DNA of 11,138 nucleotides from Sulfuritalea sp. (GTDB lineage Bacteria > Pseudomonadota > Gammaproteobacteria > Burkholderiales > Rhodocyclaceae): assembly GCA_021738105.1 (NCBI GenBank), contig JAIPCS010000111.1:1-11138 (forward strand), in the 5' to 3' direction. The position numbers and the translations under genes were made by a program. Positions within the stretch are counted from its first letter, which is position 1. Every line of letters begins with the position of its first letter. The notes beneath the pieces are model-generated. The model had not been told where the DNA came from. It saw nothing but the letters and a program-made list of their open reading frames with translations, and searched no databases. Shown here one piece after another: positions 1-11,138 of the stretch.

Positions 1-1
1 G

Positions 2-256
2 TTCGGCGTAGTCGACCTGGTGAACGACTATGCCTCGGTGTTCAAGCCCGCGCTGTTGTGCACCGAAGCCGGCGGCACGCTGATCTGCACCAACAATGTC
101 GCCGATGTACAACGCGACACCTGGCTCGATCTGATGCAACGCAGTGCGGCAAAAGCCGGCCGTCCGATACGCGAAATGGAATGGATTGCGCCTGAGGCCG
201 ACTTTCCGAGTTCCGATGGTCAGCCTCCGCTGAAAATTGCACTGCTGAGGGTCTGA
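2..256 (+). CDS. C-terminal part of a class I SAM-dependent methyltransferase (rRNA methyltransferase-like), partial
   Basis: Only the last 84 codons are in the window; the frame is open to the left edge (reading FGVVDLVNDYASVFKPALL from base 2) and ends at TGA 254-256. The visible part looks like the end of a Rossmann-fold methyltransferase: a helix, then a hydrophobic strand with GGTLICTNNV, which fits the late beta strand where RlmI/RlmK-type enzymes carry GGxLxxxxN, and a closing strand PPLKIALLRV. SAM-binding and catalytic motifs would lie upstream, so neither substrate nor modified base can be told. The family assignment (PF10672 or RlmI/RlmKL-like) is from memory of similar C-termini and is moderate. 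The GTG at 20 is an internal valine codon, not a start. A 163-base gap separates it from the helicase gene, so the two are probably transcribed separately. Confidence 0.6.
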   Translation, partial: FGVVDLVNDYASVFKPALLCTEAGGTLICTNNVADVQRDTWLDLMQRSAAKAGRPIREMEWIAPEADFPSSDGQPPLKIALLRV

Positions 257-290
257 CTCGGCAAAGCAGTCTCCAATCACCCTCCGGACG

Positions 291-349
291 CTGAAAACCC
301 GACTGTCAGAGAATAAATACGGGCTATTTCGACCGGAATAGGGGATAAT
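291..349 (+). promoter_or_regulatory. Weak candidate promoter(s) for the DEAD-box helicase gene
   Basis: The 163-base gap between the methyltransferase stop and the helicase start holds two weak sigma70-like signals. One is CTGAAA (291-296), a 17-base spacer and TAAATA (314-319). The other is GATAAT (344-349), with no good -35 at the usual distance. Either would leave a leader of roughly 65-95 bases before ATG 420. E. coli deaD is known for a long 5' leader; whether this one matters is not visible. No convincing terminator hairpin is seen in the gap. Confidence 0.25.
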
Positions 350-419
350 GCGCGGTTCGCTGGCCGCTCCAATTTCACCAGCTCGCCTTTTTCTATTTCC
401 TGCCCTGCGCAGGCACGCC

Positions 420-2312
420 ATGACCACCTCCCAAGATACCGTTGCCGCCGGGTTCGATACCCTCGGACTCGCAGAACCATTGCTCAAAGCCCTCGCTGAC
501 GTTGGCTACGAAATCCCTTCACCCATTCAGGCTGCCTGCATTCCGCCGCTACTGGCCGGGCACGACCTGCTCGGCGAGGCGCAGACCGGCACCGGCAAGA
601 CGGCGGCCTTCGCGCTGCCTCTGCTGCAAAAGATCGACCTCAAGCGGGCTGTGCCGCAAGCGCTGATCCTGACTCCGACACGCGAACTCGCCATTCAGGT
701 GGCCGAGGCCTTGCAAAAATACGCTCACCACATGCCCGGCTTCCATGTACTGCCGATATACGGCGGACAAAGCATGGTGGTGCAATTGCGTGCGCTCTCG
801 CGCGGCACGCACGTCATCGTCGGCACGCCCGGCCGCGTCATGGATCACCTGGAGCGCAAGAGCCTGGTGCTGAACAACCTGTCCATGCTGGTGCTCGACG
901 AAGCCGACGAAATGCTGCGCATGGGCTTCATCGACGACGTCAAGTGGATTCTCGAGCACACGCCGTCCGAGCGCCAGACCGCCTTGTTCTCCGCCACCAT
1001 GCCGGACGTGATCCGCCGCGTGGCGCGTGAACATCTTCGCGAGCCTCGCGAAATCAAGATTCGCTCGGCCACGTCAACCGTTGTCACCACCAGTCAATCC
1101 TATTGCCAGACACACACGGGACAGAAACTCGAAGCGCTGACACGCATTCTCGAAGTGGAAGACGATTTCGATGCTGCCATCATTTTCGTGCGGACCAAGA
1201 CCGCCACCGTCGAACTCGCCGACAAGCTGGAGGCGCGCGGCTATTCGGTCGCGGCGCTCAACGGCGACCTGACCCAGGGGCTGCGCGAGCAAGTCATCGA
1301 GCGCCTCAAGGCCGGCACCATCGACATTGTGGTTGCCACTGACGTCGCGGCGCGCGGCCTTGATGTGGCACGGGTCAGCCATGTCATCAACTACGATGTG
1401 CCCTACGACACCGAGGCCTACGTGCATCGCATCGGCCGTACCGGTCGCGCCGGCCGCACCGGCCGCGCGATCCTGTTTCTTGCGCCGCGCGAGATGTACA
1501 TGCTGAAGCTGATCGAGCGCGCTACCAAGCAGAAGATCACCGCACTCACCATGCCGACACCGGGCGAAGTCGCGAATCGCCGCGTGACCCAGTTCACGCA
1601 GCAAATCGTCGACATCATCAAATCTGAAAAGCTCGATTTTTTCTTCGACGTGGTGCGCCGCATCGAGGGCGAGCAGGGTATCGCCGCCCGGGAAATAGCT
1701 GCAGCCCTGGCCTGGCTGGCCACCCGCGAGCGTCCCCTGCAGATGCCCGGCGCCACTGACCACGCACCGCGCGACTCAGAATCCAGGACGGCAGCCGTCT
1801 CGCCAGCGCCGACTTTTAGCCGCGACAAAGAGCGCAAGCCCGACGTCAAGACACGCACCAAGCCGGAAGAAAACCACCCTGCCGCCGAAGCGCAGCGCGA
1901 GCGTCCGACCCGGGAAGGACGCAGCGACACGCCGGTCAAACAACGCAGCTTCGCGCCGGGCACGCTGGCTCGCTATCGCATCGAGATCGGCCGGAACCAG
2001 GGCGTGTTGCCCAAGGAAATCGTGGGTGCGATCGCCAACGAGGCGGGGATTGCCGGCAAGGATATCGGCCAGATCAATCTGTTTGAGGATTACAGTTCTG
2101 TGGAGCTGCCGGCCAATCTGCCGGCCGATCTGATGGACGTGTTGCGTCGCATCCGCGTGCGCCAGTTCGCCCTTAAGACTCGCGTCATGGAGCCGGGCGA
2201 GTTTGTCGATACCCGCCCGCCACGCCGCGCACCCGCCCCCCGCGACGGAAAGAAACCGGACTGGAAAAAGCCCGATGGCAAAAAACCTGAATGGAAAAAG
2301 CGGGAACGCTGA
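420..2312 (+). CDS. deaD: DEAD-box ATP-dependent RNA helicase, DeaD/CsdA type
   Basis: ATP-dependent RNA helicase that unwinds short RNA duplexes; DeaD/CsdA proteins act in ribosome assembly, mRNA decay and translation of structured mRNAs, especially in the cold. Numbering from ATG 420 gives 630 aa, almost the same as E. coli DeaD (629). All core motifs are present in order: Q motif (about 29-37), Walker A AQTGTGKT (54-61), PTREL (86-90), GG (115-116), TPGR (136-139), DEAD (160-163), SAT (191-193), FVRT (256-259), ATDVAARGLDV (306-316) and HRIGRTGR (336-343). After a polar linker (about 440-510), residues about 516-590 match the DbpA-type RNA-binding domain, and the tail from 595 is rich in Lys, Arg and Pro with a short repeat. 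I chose ATG 420 because homology starts just after it and AGG (411-413) lies 6 bases upstream; the in-frame ATG at 348 would add 24 residues of no family likeness. The gamma-carbonic anhydrase gene follows after 32 bases. Confidence 0.95.
   Translation: MTTSQDTVAAGFDTLGLAEPLLKALADVGYEIPSPIQAACIPPLLAGHDLLGEAQTGTGKTAAFALPLLQKIDLKRAVPQALILTPTRELAIQVAEALQKYAHHMPGFHVLPIYGGQSMVVQLRALSRGTHVIVGTPGRVMDHLERKSLVLNNLSMLVLDEADEMLRMGFIDDVKWILEHTPSERQTALFSATMPDVIRRVAREHLREPREIKIRSATSTVVTTSQSYCQTHTGQKLEALTRILEVEDDFDAAIIFVRTKTATVELADKLEARGYSVAALNGDLTQGLREQVIERLKAGTIDIVVATDVAARGLDVARVSHVINYDVPYDTEAYVHRIGRTGRAGRTGRAILFLAPREMYMLKLIERATKQKITALTMPTPGEVANRRVTQFTQQIVDIIKSEKLDFFFDVVRRIEGEQGIAAREIAAALAWLATRERPLQMPGATDHAPRDSESRTAAVSPAPTFSRDKERKPDVKTRTKPEENHPAAEAQRERPTREGRSDTPVKQRSFAPGTLARYRIEIGRNQGVLPKEIVGAIANEAGIAGKDIGQINLFEDYSSVELPANLPADLMDVLRRIRVRQFALKTRVMEPGEFVDTRPPRRAPAPRDGKKPDWKKPDGKKPEWKKRER
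2247..2306 (+). repeat. Two tandem 30-base coding repeats in the helicase tail
   Basis: Two imperfect 30-base units (2247-2276 and 2277-2306) encode GKKPDWKKPD and GKKPEWKKRE at the extreme C-terminus of the helicase. The protein repeat is clearer than the DNA repeat, as third positions differ. This gives a short, strongly basic tail with one tryptophan per unit, probably an extra RNA-contact or disordered region. Such basic tails are common and variable in DeaD proteins. Confidence 0.7.
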
Positions 2313-2331
2313 AACAGAAACACACCGAAAC

Positions 2332-2337
2332 AGGAGG
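2332..2337 (+). promoter_or_regulatory. Ribosome binding site that decides the start of the gamma-carbonic anhydrase gene
   Basis: A perfect AGGAGG sits 7 bases before ATG 2345. It fixes the start there rather than at ATG 2291, which lies inside the helicase gene in another frame and would add 18 residues unlike the family. Confidence 0.85.
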
Positions 2338-2344
2338 CACCCGC

Positions 2345-2869
2345 ATGGCGGTATATGAGCTTGACGACCGGAAACCCAGCCTGGGACAGGAAGTCTGGAT
2401 CGCACCCAACGCCACGGTAATCGGCGATGTCCGACTGGGTGACAATGCCAGTGTCTGGTGGAATTCCGTGCTGCGCGGCGACAGCGACACGATCACCGTG
2501 GGCGTCCACAGCAATATCCAGGACGGCTCGGTATTACATGTCGACGCGGGTGCACCGCTGACCATCGGCGCCAATGTCACCGTGGGTCATATGGTGATGC
2601 TGCACGGCTGCACAATCGGCGATGAATCGCTGATCGGTATCAAGTCGGTCATTCTGAACAGGGCGGTTATTGGCCGCCATTGCATCATCGGCGCCAATTC
2701 CCTGATTCCGGAAGGCAAGATTATCCCGGAGCGTTCACTGGTAATGGGGTCGCCGGGCAAGGTTGTGCGCCAATTGACCGACGAGGAAGTGGCCCGTCTG
2801 CGTGACTCCGCGAAGGGCTACGTGGCAAACGCGCAGCGTTATCGGACCGGGCTGAAAAAAGAAAGCTGA
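2345..2869 (+). CDS. yrdA: Gamma-carbonic-anhydrase-family hexapeptide protein (YrdA type)
   Basis: A 174-aa left-handed beta-helix protein of the gamma class carbonic anhydrase family, which forms trimers with metal sites at the subunit interfaces. Hexapeptide-repeat character is seen throughout (VIGDVRLGDNASV, TIGANVTVGHMV, TIGDESLIGIKSV, VIGRHCIIGANSL), followed by a C-terminal helix (about 145-170). The three zinc-ligand histidines of the family are present at H65 (SVLHVD), H82 and H87 (GHMVMLHGC); the conserved LRGDSD (R44, D46) and Q59 are also kept. Bacterial YrdA-like members often show little or no carbonic anhydrase activity, because acidic loop residues of the archaeal enzyme Cam are missing; whether this one hydrates CO2 cannot be told here. 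It follows the helicase by 32 bases with a strong Shine-Dalgarno, so co-transcription is likely. It ends one base short of the stop of the opposing ftsB gene. Confidence 0.92.
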   Translation: MAVYELDDRKPSLGQEVWIAPNATVIGDVRLGDNASVWWNSVLRGDSDTITVGVHSNIQDGSVLHVDAGAPLTIGANVTVGHMVMLHGCTIGDESLIGIKSVILNRAVIGRHCIIGANSLIPEGKIIPERSLVMGSPGKVVRQLTDEEVARLRDSAKGYVANAQRYRTGLKKES

Positions 2870-2870
2870 T

Positions 2871-3260
2871 TCATCGCCCAGTCTCCGGCTTGAGCGGAGG
2901 CTTGACTACCAGTTTTGCAGAAGGTTTTACCCCCGCTTTGGCGATTGAACCGGGCGTTGGAGACTCGGCGGGTGCGGGCGCCGGGATCGGCTTTTGCGGC
3001 ACCTGAACAAAGATCTCACCCGCCTTGATCATGCCCAGGTCGTAGCGCGCACGCTCCTCGATAGCCTCAAAACCCGCCTTGAGATCCCGTACCTCGGCAT
3101 CCAGCGCCGCATTGCGCTGCTCGAGCTTGAGGTTGATTTCTCGCTGCGTCTGCAACTGGCGATCGTAGTCCCAGACACGGAGCCAACCGCCTTTGCCCAG
3201 CCACAACGGATATTGCAGCAAGGCGATGAGGACGACCAGCACCAGCGTCGGCCAGTTCAT
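2871..3260 (-). CDS. ftsB: Cell division protein FtsB with a long Pro/Lys-rich C-terminal tail
   Basis: FtsB is a small bitopic inner-membrane protein that joins FtsL and FtsQ and helps activate septal peptidoglycan synthesis (FtsWI). Of 129 aa, residues about 4-20 are one hydrophobic membrane segment with a very short cytoplasmic N-terminus; [11 protein letters not shown] follows, then a periplasmic coiled coil (about 31-66), the conserved [18 protein letters not shown] block (65-82) and F84. This lines up without gaps with E. coli FtsB, where the same region (around E69 and F84) contacts FtsQ. E. coli FtsB is 103 aa; here residues about 88-129 form a proline-, alanine- and lysine-rich tail of unknown role. 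The gene starts 23 bases after the eno stop and has only a weak Shine-Dalgarno, so translation probably depends on eno. In many proteobacteria ispD follows ftsB; here the cluster ends and meets the convergent carbonic anhydrase gene. Confidence 0.93.
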   Translation of the reverse strand: MNWPTLVLVVLIALLQYPLWLGKGGWLRVWDYDRQLQTQREINLKLEQRNAALDAEVRDLKAGFEAIEERARYDLGMIKAGEIFVQVPQKPIPAPAPAESPTPGSIAKAGVKPSAKLVVKPPLKPETGR

Positions 3261-3283
3261 CGCGTGGGACGGCTTGTCTGCGC

Positions 3284-8206
<4,923 letters not shown>

Positions 8207-8298
8207 TGCAACTTTCCGCTCGGAAAACTCGAGGCTATCACATCGACTTGAGGCAGATATGCACCGGTTTCAGCGTAAAAGCCGGTGGGTCCAGCGCG

Positions 8299-8304
8299 TA
8301 TAAT
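8299..8304 (+). promoter_or_regulatory. Candidate -10 element of the prfB promoter
   Basis: A perfect TATAAT stands 31 bases before the prfB ATG, in the 129-base gap between the divergent SapC and prfB genes. The -35 at 17-18 bases is poor (around 8275-8281) and there is no TG extension, so the call rests on the -10 and the position. AGGA (8326-8329) is the likely ribosome binding site. No clear promoter for the SapC gene was found in this gap. Confidence 0.45.
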
Positions 8305-8335
8305 CCTTGGTTTTCGCCCCCGCGCAGGAATAGTC

Positions 8336-9440
8336 ATGGAAGCCGAACAAATCAACGCCATCGCCAACCGTATCGCCGACCTCGCTGGTCGTGGCGAGCA
8401 ACTGCGGAGGTATCTTTGACTACGATGGAAAAGCGGAAAAACTGACCGAACTGAACCAGATTCTCGAAGACCCGAAAATCTGGGACGATACGGAACGGGC
8501 TCAACTTCTCGGGCGCGAAAAGAAATCCCTTGAAGCCGTGGTCGGCACACTCTCCGGAGTGGGTTTGCGACTGACCGAAGCGCAGGAACTGTTCGAGCTG
8601 GCAAGGGAAGAAGACGACGAGGAAACGCTGGCTGCGGTTGAAGAGGATCTTGACGCTGCCGAGAAACGGATCGCTGATCTTGAATTTCGCCGCATGTTCA
8701 ACAACCCGGCCGATCCCAACAACTGTTTCATCGATATTCAGGCCGGCGCGGGCGGCACGGAAGCCTGCGACTGGGCCTCGATGCTGTTGCGCCAGTATTT
8801 GAAATACTGCGAGCGCAAGGGCTTCAAGACCGAATTGCTGGAACAGACCGAAGGGGATGTGGCCGGCATTCGCAGCGCCTCGATCAAGGTCGAAGGCGAT
8901 TATGCCTACGGCTTTCTGCGCACCGAAACCGGAGTGCACCGTCTGGTCCGAAAGTCACCCTTCGACTCGGCGGGCGGACGCCACACCAGCTTCGCCAGCC
9001 TGTACGTTTACCCCGAGATCGACGATTCGATCGAGATCGAAGTCAATCCTGCCGATCTGCGCACCGATACGTTCCGAGCCTCGGGCGCCGGCGGCCAGCA
9101 CATCAACAAGACCGATTCGGCGATCCGCATCACCCACATTCCCACCGGGATCGTGGTGCAATGCCAGAACGATCGCTCCCAGCACCGCAACCGTGCCGAG
9201 GCAATGACCATGCTGAAATCGCGTCTCTATGAGCTCGAACTACGCAAACGTCAGGCCGAGGCTGACAAACTCGAGGCCGGCAAGACCGACGTCGGCTGGG
9301 GTCACCAGATTCGCAGCTACGTGCTCGACAACTCGCGCATCAAGGATTTGCGCACCAACGTTGAAATCTCGGCCACCCAGAAAGTGCTTGACGGCGACCT
9401 TGACCAATTCATCGAAGCGAGCCTGAAGCAAGGCGTGTAG
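8336..9440 (+). CDS. prfB: Peptide chain release factor 2 (RF2), expressed by programmed +1 frameshift
   Basis: RF2 reads UGA and UAA stop codons and triggers peptide release on the ribosome. The gene is in two frames: ATG 8336 to CTT 8416 (27 codons, ending LRRYL), then GAC 8418 to TAG 9440; base 8417 is skipped. The joined protein is 367 aa (E. coli 365). Residues 1-120 are the helical N-terminal domain, the stop-codon recognition motif SPF is at 207-209 and the peptidyl-transferase motif GGQ at 252-254; Q254 is the expected target of the methyltransferase PrmC. The residue matching E. coli position 246 is Ala (A248), as in most RF2 proteins, not the Thr of E. coli K-12. The end, [10 protein letters not shown], is typical. 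A single-frame reading gives a false GTG start at 8391 with a meaningless N-terminus. The start is supported by AGGA 6 bases upstream and the family sequence MEAEQIN. In many bacteria lysS follows prfB; here a SEC-C protein gene does, after 20 bases. Confidence 0.97.
8406..8420 (+). promoter_or_regulatory. RF2 autoregulatory +1 frameshift site
   Basis: GGAGG (8406-8410) is followed by TAT, the slippery CTT (8414-8416) and the in-frame stop TGA with C after it (8417-8420). This is the known RF2 arrangement: an internal Shine-Dalgarno 3 bases before CUU, and a poor-context UGA that RF2 itself reads. When RF2 is scarce the ribosome pauses, tRNA-Leu slips from CUU to UUU, and translation goes on in the +1 frame. 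E. coli has AGGGGG TAT CTT TGA C; here the internal Shine-Dalgarno is GGAGG, an equally good match. Confidence 0.96.
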
Positions 9441-9460
9441 CAGTCCCCCACTGTCCAGTT

Positions 9461-11138
9461 GTGAATACCGATACCGACCACGAATCAAGCACCGAACTCG
9501 ACGCCCTGTTGCGCAAGGGTGTACAGGCCACCCTTGCCGGCCCCGACTTCAAGCAGTCCTTCGAAACATTTCTCGCCGAAATGCCGCGCCAGGTTCCGGG
9601 TTTCGCCGCCCGCCTTCCGCCCGGCGCGGAACGGTCGATCGGCCTGGCGCTGTTTCGCGGGATATGGAACCACACGCCCCGGCCCGAGCTGGGCTGGAAG
9701 CGGCTGTCCCTGCCGAAACCCGAGCGCAACGCCCCCTGCCCCTGCGGCTCCGGCAAAAAATACAAGCAGTGCTGTGCTCCACGGGAAGGAAGCTCTCCCT
9801 TCCCCAGTGACGGGTTTACCGTGCTGAGCTATGTCCTCGAAACTGTCCCCGTGGCGGACTACGGGAATGTGCCGTTCAGGCAACTCGATCCCGAGGAAGT
9901 CACGCATGTCGCTTCCGGGTGGCAAGACGACGGCCGTATCGAACCCGCCATGCGTTTGCTCGAAGCGCTGCTGGCCCCCGGCAACAAGCTGGACTCGCGC
10001 CACGAGCCCGCCTTCGACATATTGTGCGGCCTCTATCTCGATGACGGCCGCGCCGGGGCGCGGCTGGCCCTGGTCGGGCGCTTCATGCGCTGCCAGGACA
10101 AGCCACTGCGCGCCGCCGCCTGGCAGCGCCGGGCGACGCTGCATGCCGACAGCGGCGAGCATGCCCAGGCCTGGGAGGTATTCAAGGAAGCGCAGCGGCT
10201 CGACCCGGACAACCCCTCGCTGGCCCATCTCGAACTCGTCCTGCTGGCCAACCAGGACCGCTACGACGAGGCCCGGACGCGCGCCGCCTTCTGGGCCAGG
10301 CGGCTGGTCAAACTCGGCTACGGCGGCGAACCCATCGTCGCCTTGATGGAGGACGTGGCGCGCGACCCGGAGGTACTGCGTGCGATGTTCGCCGAGCACG
10401 GCGAAGACTGGGATGCCGAAGCCACGCCGGAAGACCTCGATGCACTGGAAAGCCTGATCGGAAACCTGCCGGCACCGTCCTGCCAGTACCGACTTTCACC
10501 GCAGGACGGCGACGCCGGCCCGCTGCAAGTATTGCCTGAACTCGATGCCGCCGAGCAGGATTGGGACGACATGTACTGGGGGGATGCCGAGGAGCGGAAT
10601 CCCTGGAGCGAGGCCCGCTGGCTGGTCTGGCTGGGCAGCCATCCGCTCGCCTGGCAAAGCTTCGCGGTGATCGAAGACTTGATCGGCATCCTTGAAGACA
10701 GCCTGTTTCCAGAAGACGCCGACGATCGGCTCAACCTGCTGGAAGACCGCCTCTACGACCACGCCCTCACCCTGCTGCGCAAGGTGCTGGCCGACAACCG
10801 GGCGGAAGGGCTCACGCTGGAGTGGCGCTGGATGGAGAACCGGCCCGCGCTGCGACTGTTGATGCAAAAGATCGACCTGGCGCGCTACTCGCCAGAGGAA
10901 CTGCCACTGCTCGAATGGCTGGTGCTGACGCTCAACCCCGACGACAACGGCGGCCAACGCGAACGCCTGGTGCACGCCTGTTGCGAAGCCCGACGCCCGG
11001 CCGACGCGCTGGCGGTCTGCGACCGCTACCCCGGCGACGATATGGCCGGCATCCTGTATGGCCGCGTGCTGGCGCTCTACCTGCTGGACCGGCGCAGCGA
11101 CGCCGTGGCGGCACTCGCCCATGCCGCAAAACGCCTGC
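9461..11138 (+). CDS. Large SEC-C motif protein with TPR-like repeats, 3' end outside the window
   Basis: A frame open from GTG 9461 to the right edge (559 full codons, no stop). I translated it throughout and found no internal stop or frameshift. Residues 1-86 are a mostly helical N-terminal part; residues 93-105 are a SEC-C zinc motif (CPCGSGKKYKQCC), with ligands C93, C95, C104 and C105. Residues about 210-280 look like TPR helices (HADSGEHAQAWEVFKEAQRL, then DPDNPSLAHLELVLL), and the rest is helical, acidic and rich in Trp, Leu and Glu. SEC-C motifs occur at the end of SecA, where they bind SecB or ribosomes, and in many uncharacterised proteins. The function of this protein is unknown; adaptor or ribosome-linked roles are inference. 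The GTG start is the only reasonable one before the motif; it lies 20 bases after prfB, has no good Shine-Dalgarno, and may rely on readthrough from prfB. GC content, mainly at third positions, is visibly higher than in the genes to its left. Confidence 0.85.
   Translation, partial: MNTDTDHESSTELDALLRKGVQATLAGPDFKQSFETFLAEMPRQVPGFAARLPPGAERSIGLALFRGIWNHTPRPELGWKRLSLPKPERNAPCPCGSGKKYKQCCAPREGSSPFPSDGFTVLSYVLETVPVADYGNVPFRQLDPEEVTHVASGWQDDGRIEPAMRLLEALLAPGNKLDSRHEPAFDILCGLYLDDGRAGARLALVGRFMRCQDKPLRAAAWQRRATLHADSGEHAQAWEVFKEAQRLDPDNPSLAHLELVLLANQDRYDEARTRAAFWARRLVKLGYGGEPIVALMEDVARDPEVLRAMFAEHGEDWDAEATPEDLDALESLIGNLPAPSCQYRLSPQDGDAGPLQVLPELDAAEQDWDDMYWGDAEERNPWSEARWLVWLGSHPLAWQSFAVIEDLIGILEDSLFPEDADDRLNLLEDRLYDHALTLLRKVLADNRAEGLTLEWRWMENRPALRLLMQKIDLARYSPEELPLLEWLVLTLNPDDNGGQRERLVHACCEARRPADALAVCDRYPGDDMAGILYGRVLALYLLDRRSDAVAALAHAAKRL

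Noticed and set aside
348..419. Longer start for the RNA helicase at ATG 348
   Set aside because: The 24 added residues resemble no DeaD N-terminus, while ATG 420 gives the family length and has AGG upstream.
8391..8417. GTG 8391 as the start of RF2
   Set aside because: It encodes a short meaningless leader, whereas the upstream frame plus the frameshift site restores the normal RF2 N-terminus.
9485..10399. Minus-strand open frame of 304 codons, and others to 11122, opposite the SEC-C gene
   Set aside because: They have no recognisable domain. The plus frame from 9461 is unbroken to the window end and contains a clear SEC-C motif, so these are antisense shadows of a GC-rich gene.

Overview
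The window looks like an ordinary piece of a proteobacterial chromosome (Betaproteobacteria or Gammaproteobacteria; the sequence alone does not settle which). It is moderately GC-rich and densely coded, with housekeeping genes in conserved order. Evidence for the placement is the gene order pyrG-kdsA-(DUF1330)-eno-ftsB, a KdsA that implies Kdo/LPS synthesis and so a Gram-negative envelope, a FtsB that aligns without gaps to the E. coli protein, and an RF2 gene with the classic programmed frameshift. I see no insertion sequences, phage genes, CRISPR arrays, tRNAs or rRNAs.

Layout. Bases 1-256 hold the 3' end of a class I SAM-dependent methyltransferase gene on the plus strand. From 420 to 2869 two plus-strand genes form a likely operon: a DeaD/CsdA-type DEAD-box RNA helicase (630 aa) and, 32 bases later with a perfect Shine-Dalgarno, a gamma-carbonic-anhydrase-like hexapeptide protein (YrdA type). 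They meet, tail to tail and with one base between them, a minus-strand cluster reading from 8206 down to 2871: SapC-family protein, then pyrG (CTP synthase), kdsA (Kdo-8-phosphate synthase), a DUF1330 protein, eno (enolase) and ftsB (divisome protein). The pyrG/kdsA and kdsA/DUF1330 junctions are both 4-base ATGA overlaps, so this is very likely one transcript with translational coupling. Its products serve nucleotide supply (CTP, which also activates Kdo as CMP-Kdo), LPS core synthesis, glycolysis (enolase makes phosphoenolpyruvate, the KdsA co-substrate) and septum formation.

Divergent from the SapC gene, prfB (RF2) starts at 8336 and needs a +1 frameshift at an in-frame TGA (8417-8419). 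Twenty bases after prfB, a GTG at 9461 opens a long plus-strand frame that stays open to the window end (at least 559 codons). It carries a SEC-C zinc motif near its N-terminus and TPR-like helices; its stop lies outside the window.

I found nothing I could defend as a wholly new system. Points most worth a second look are the large SEC-C/TPR protein, the KdsA with a complete set of metal ligands (unlike the E. coli enzyme), the DUF1330 gene locked into the kdsA-eno operon, the proline/lysine tail on FtsB, the SapC-family gene of unknown role beside pyrG, and the RF2 frameshift site.
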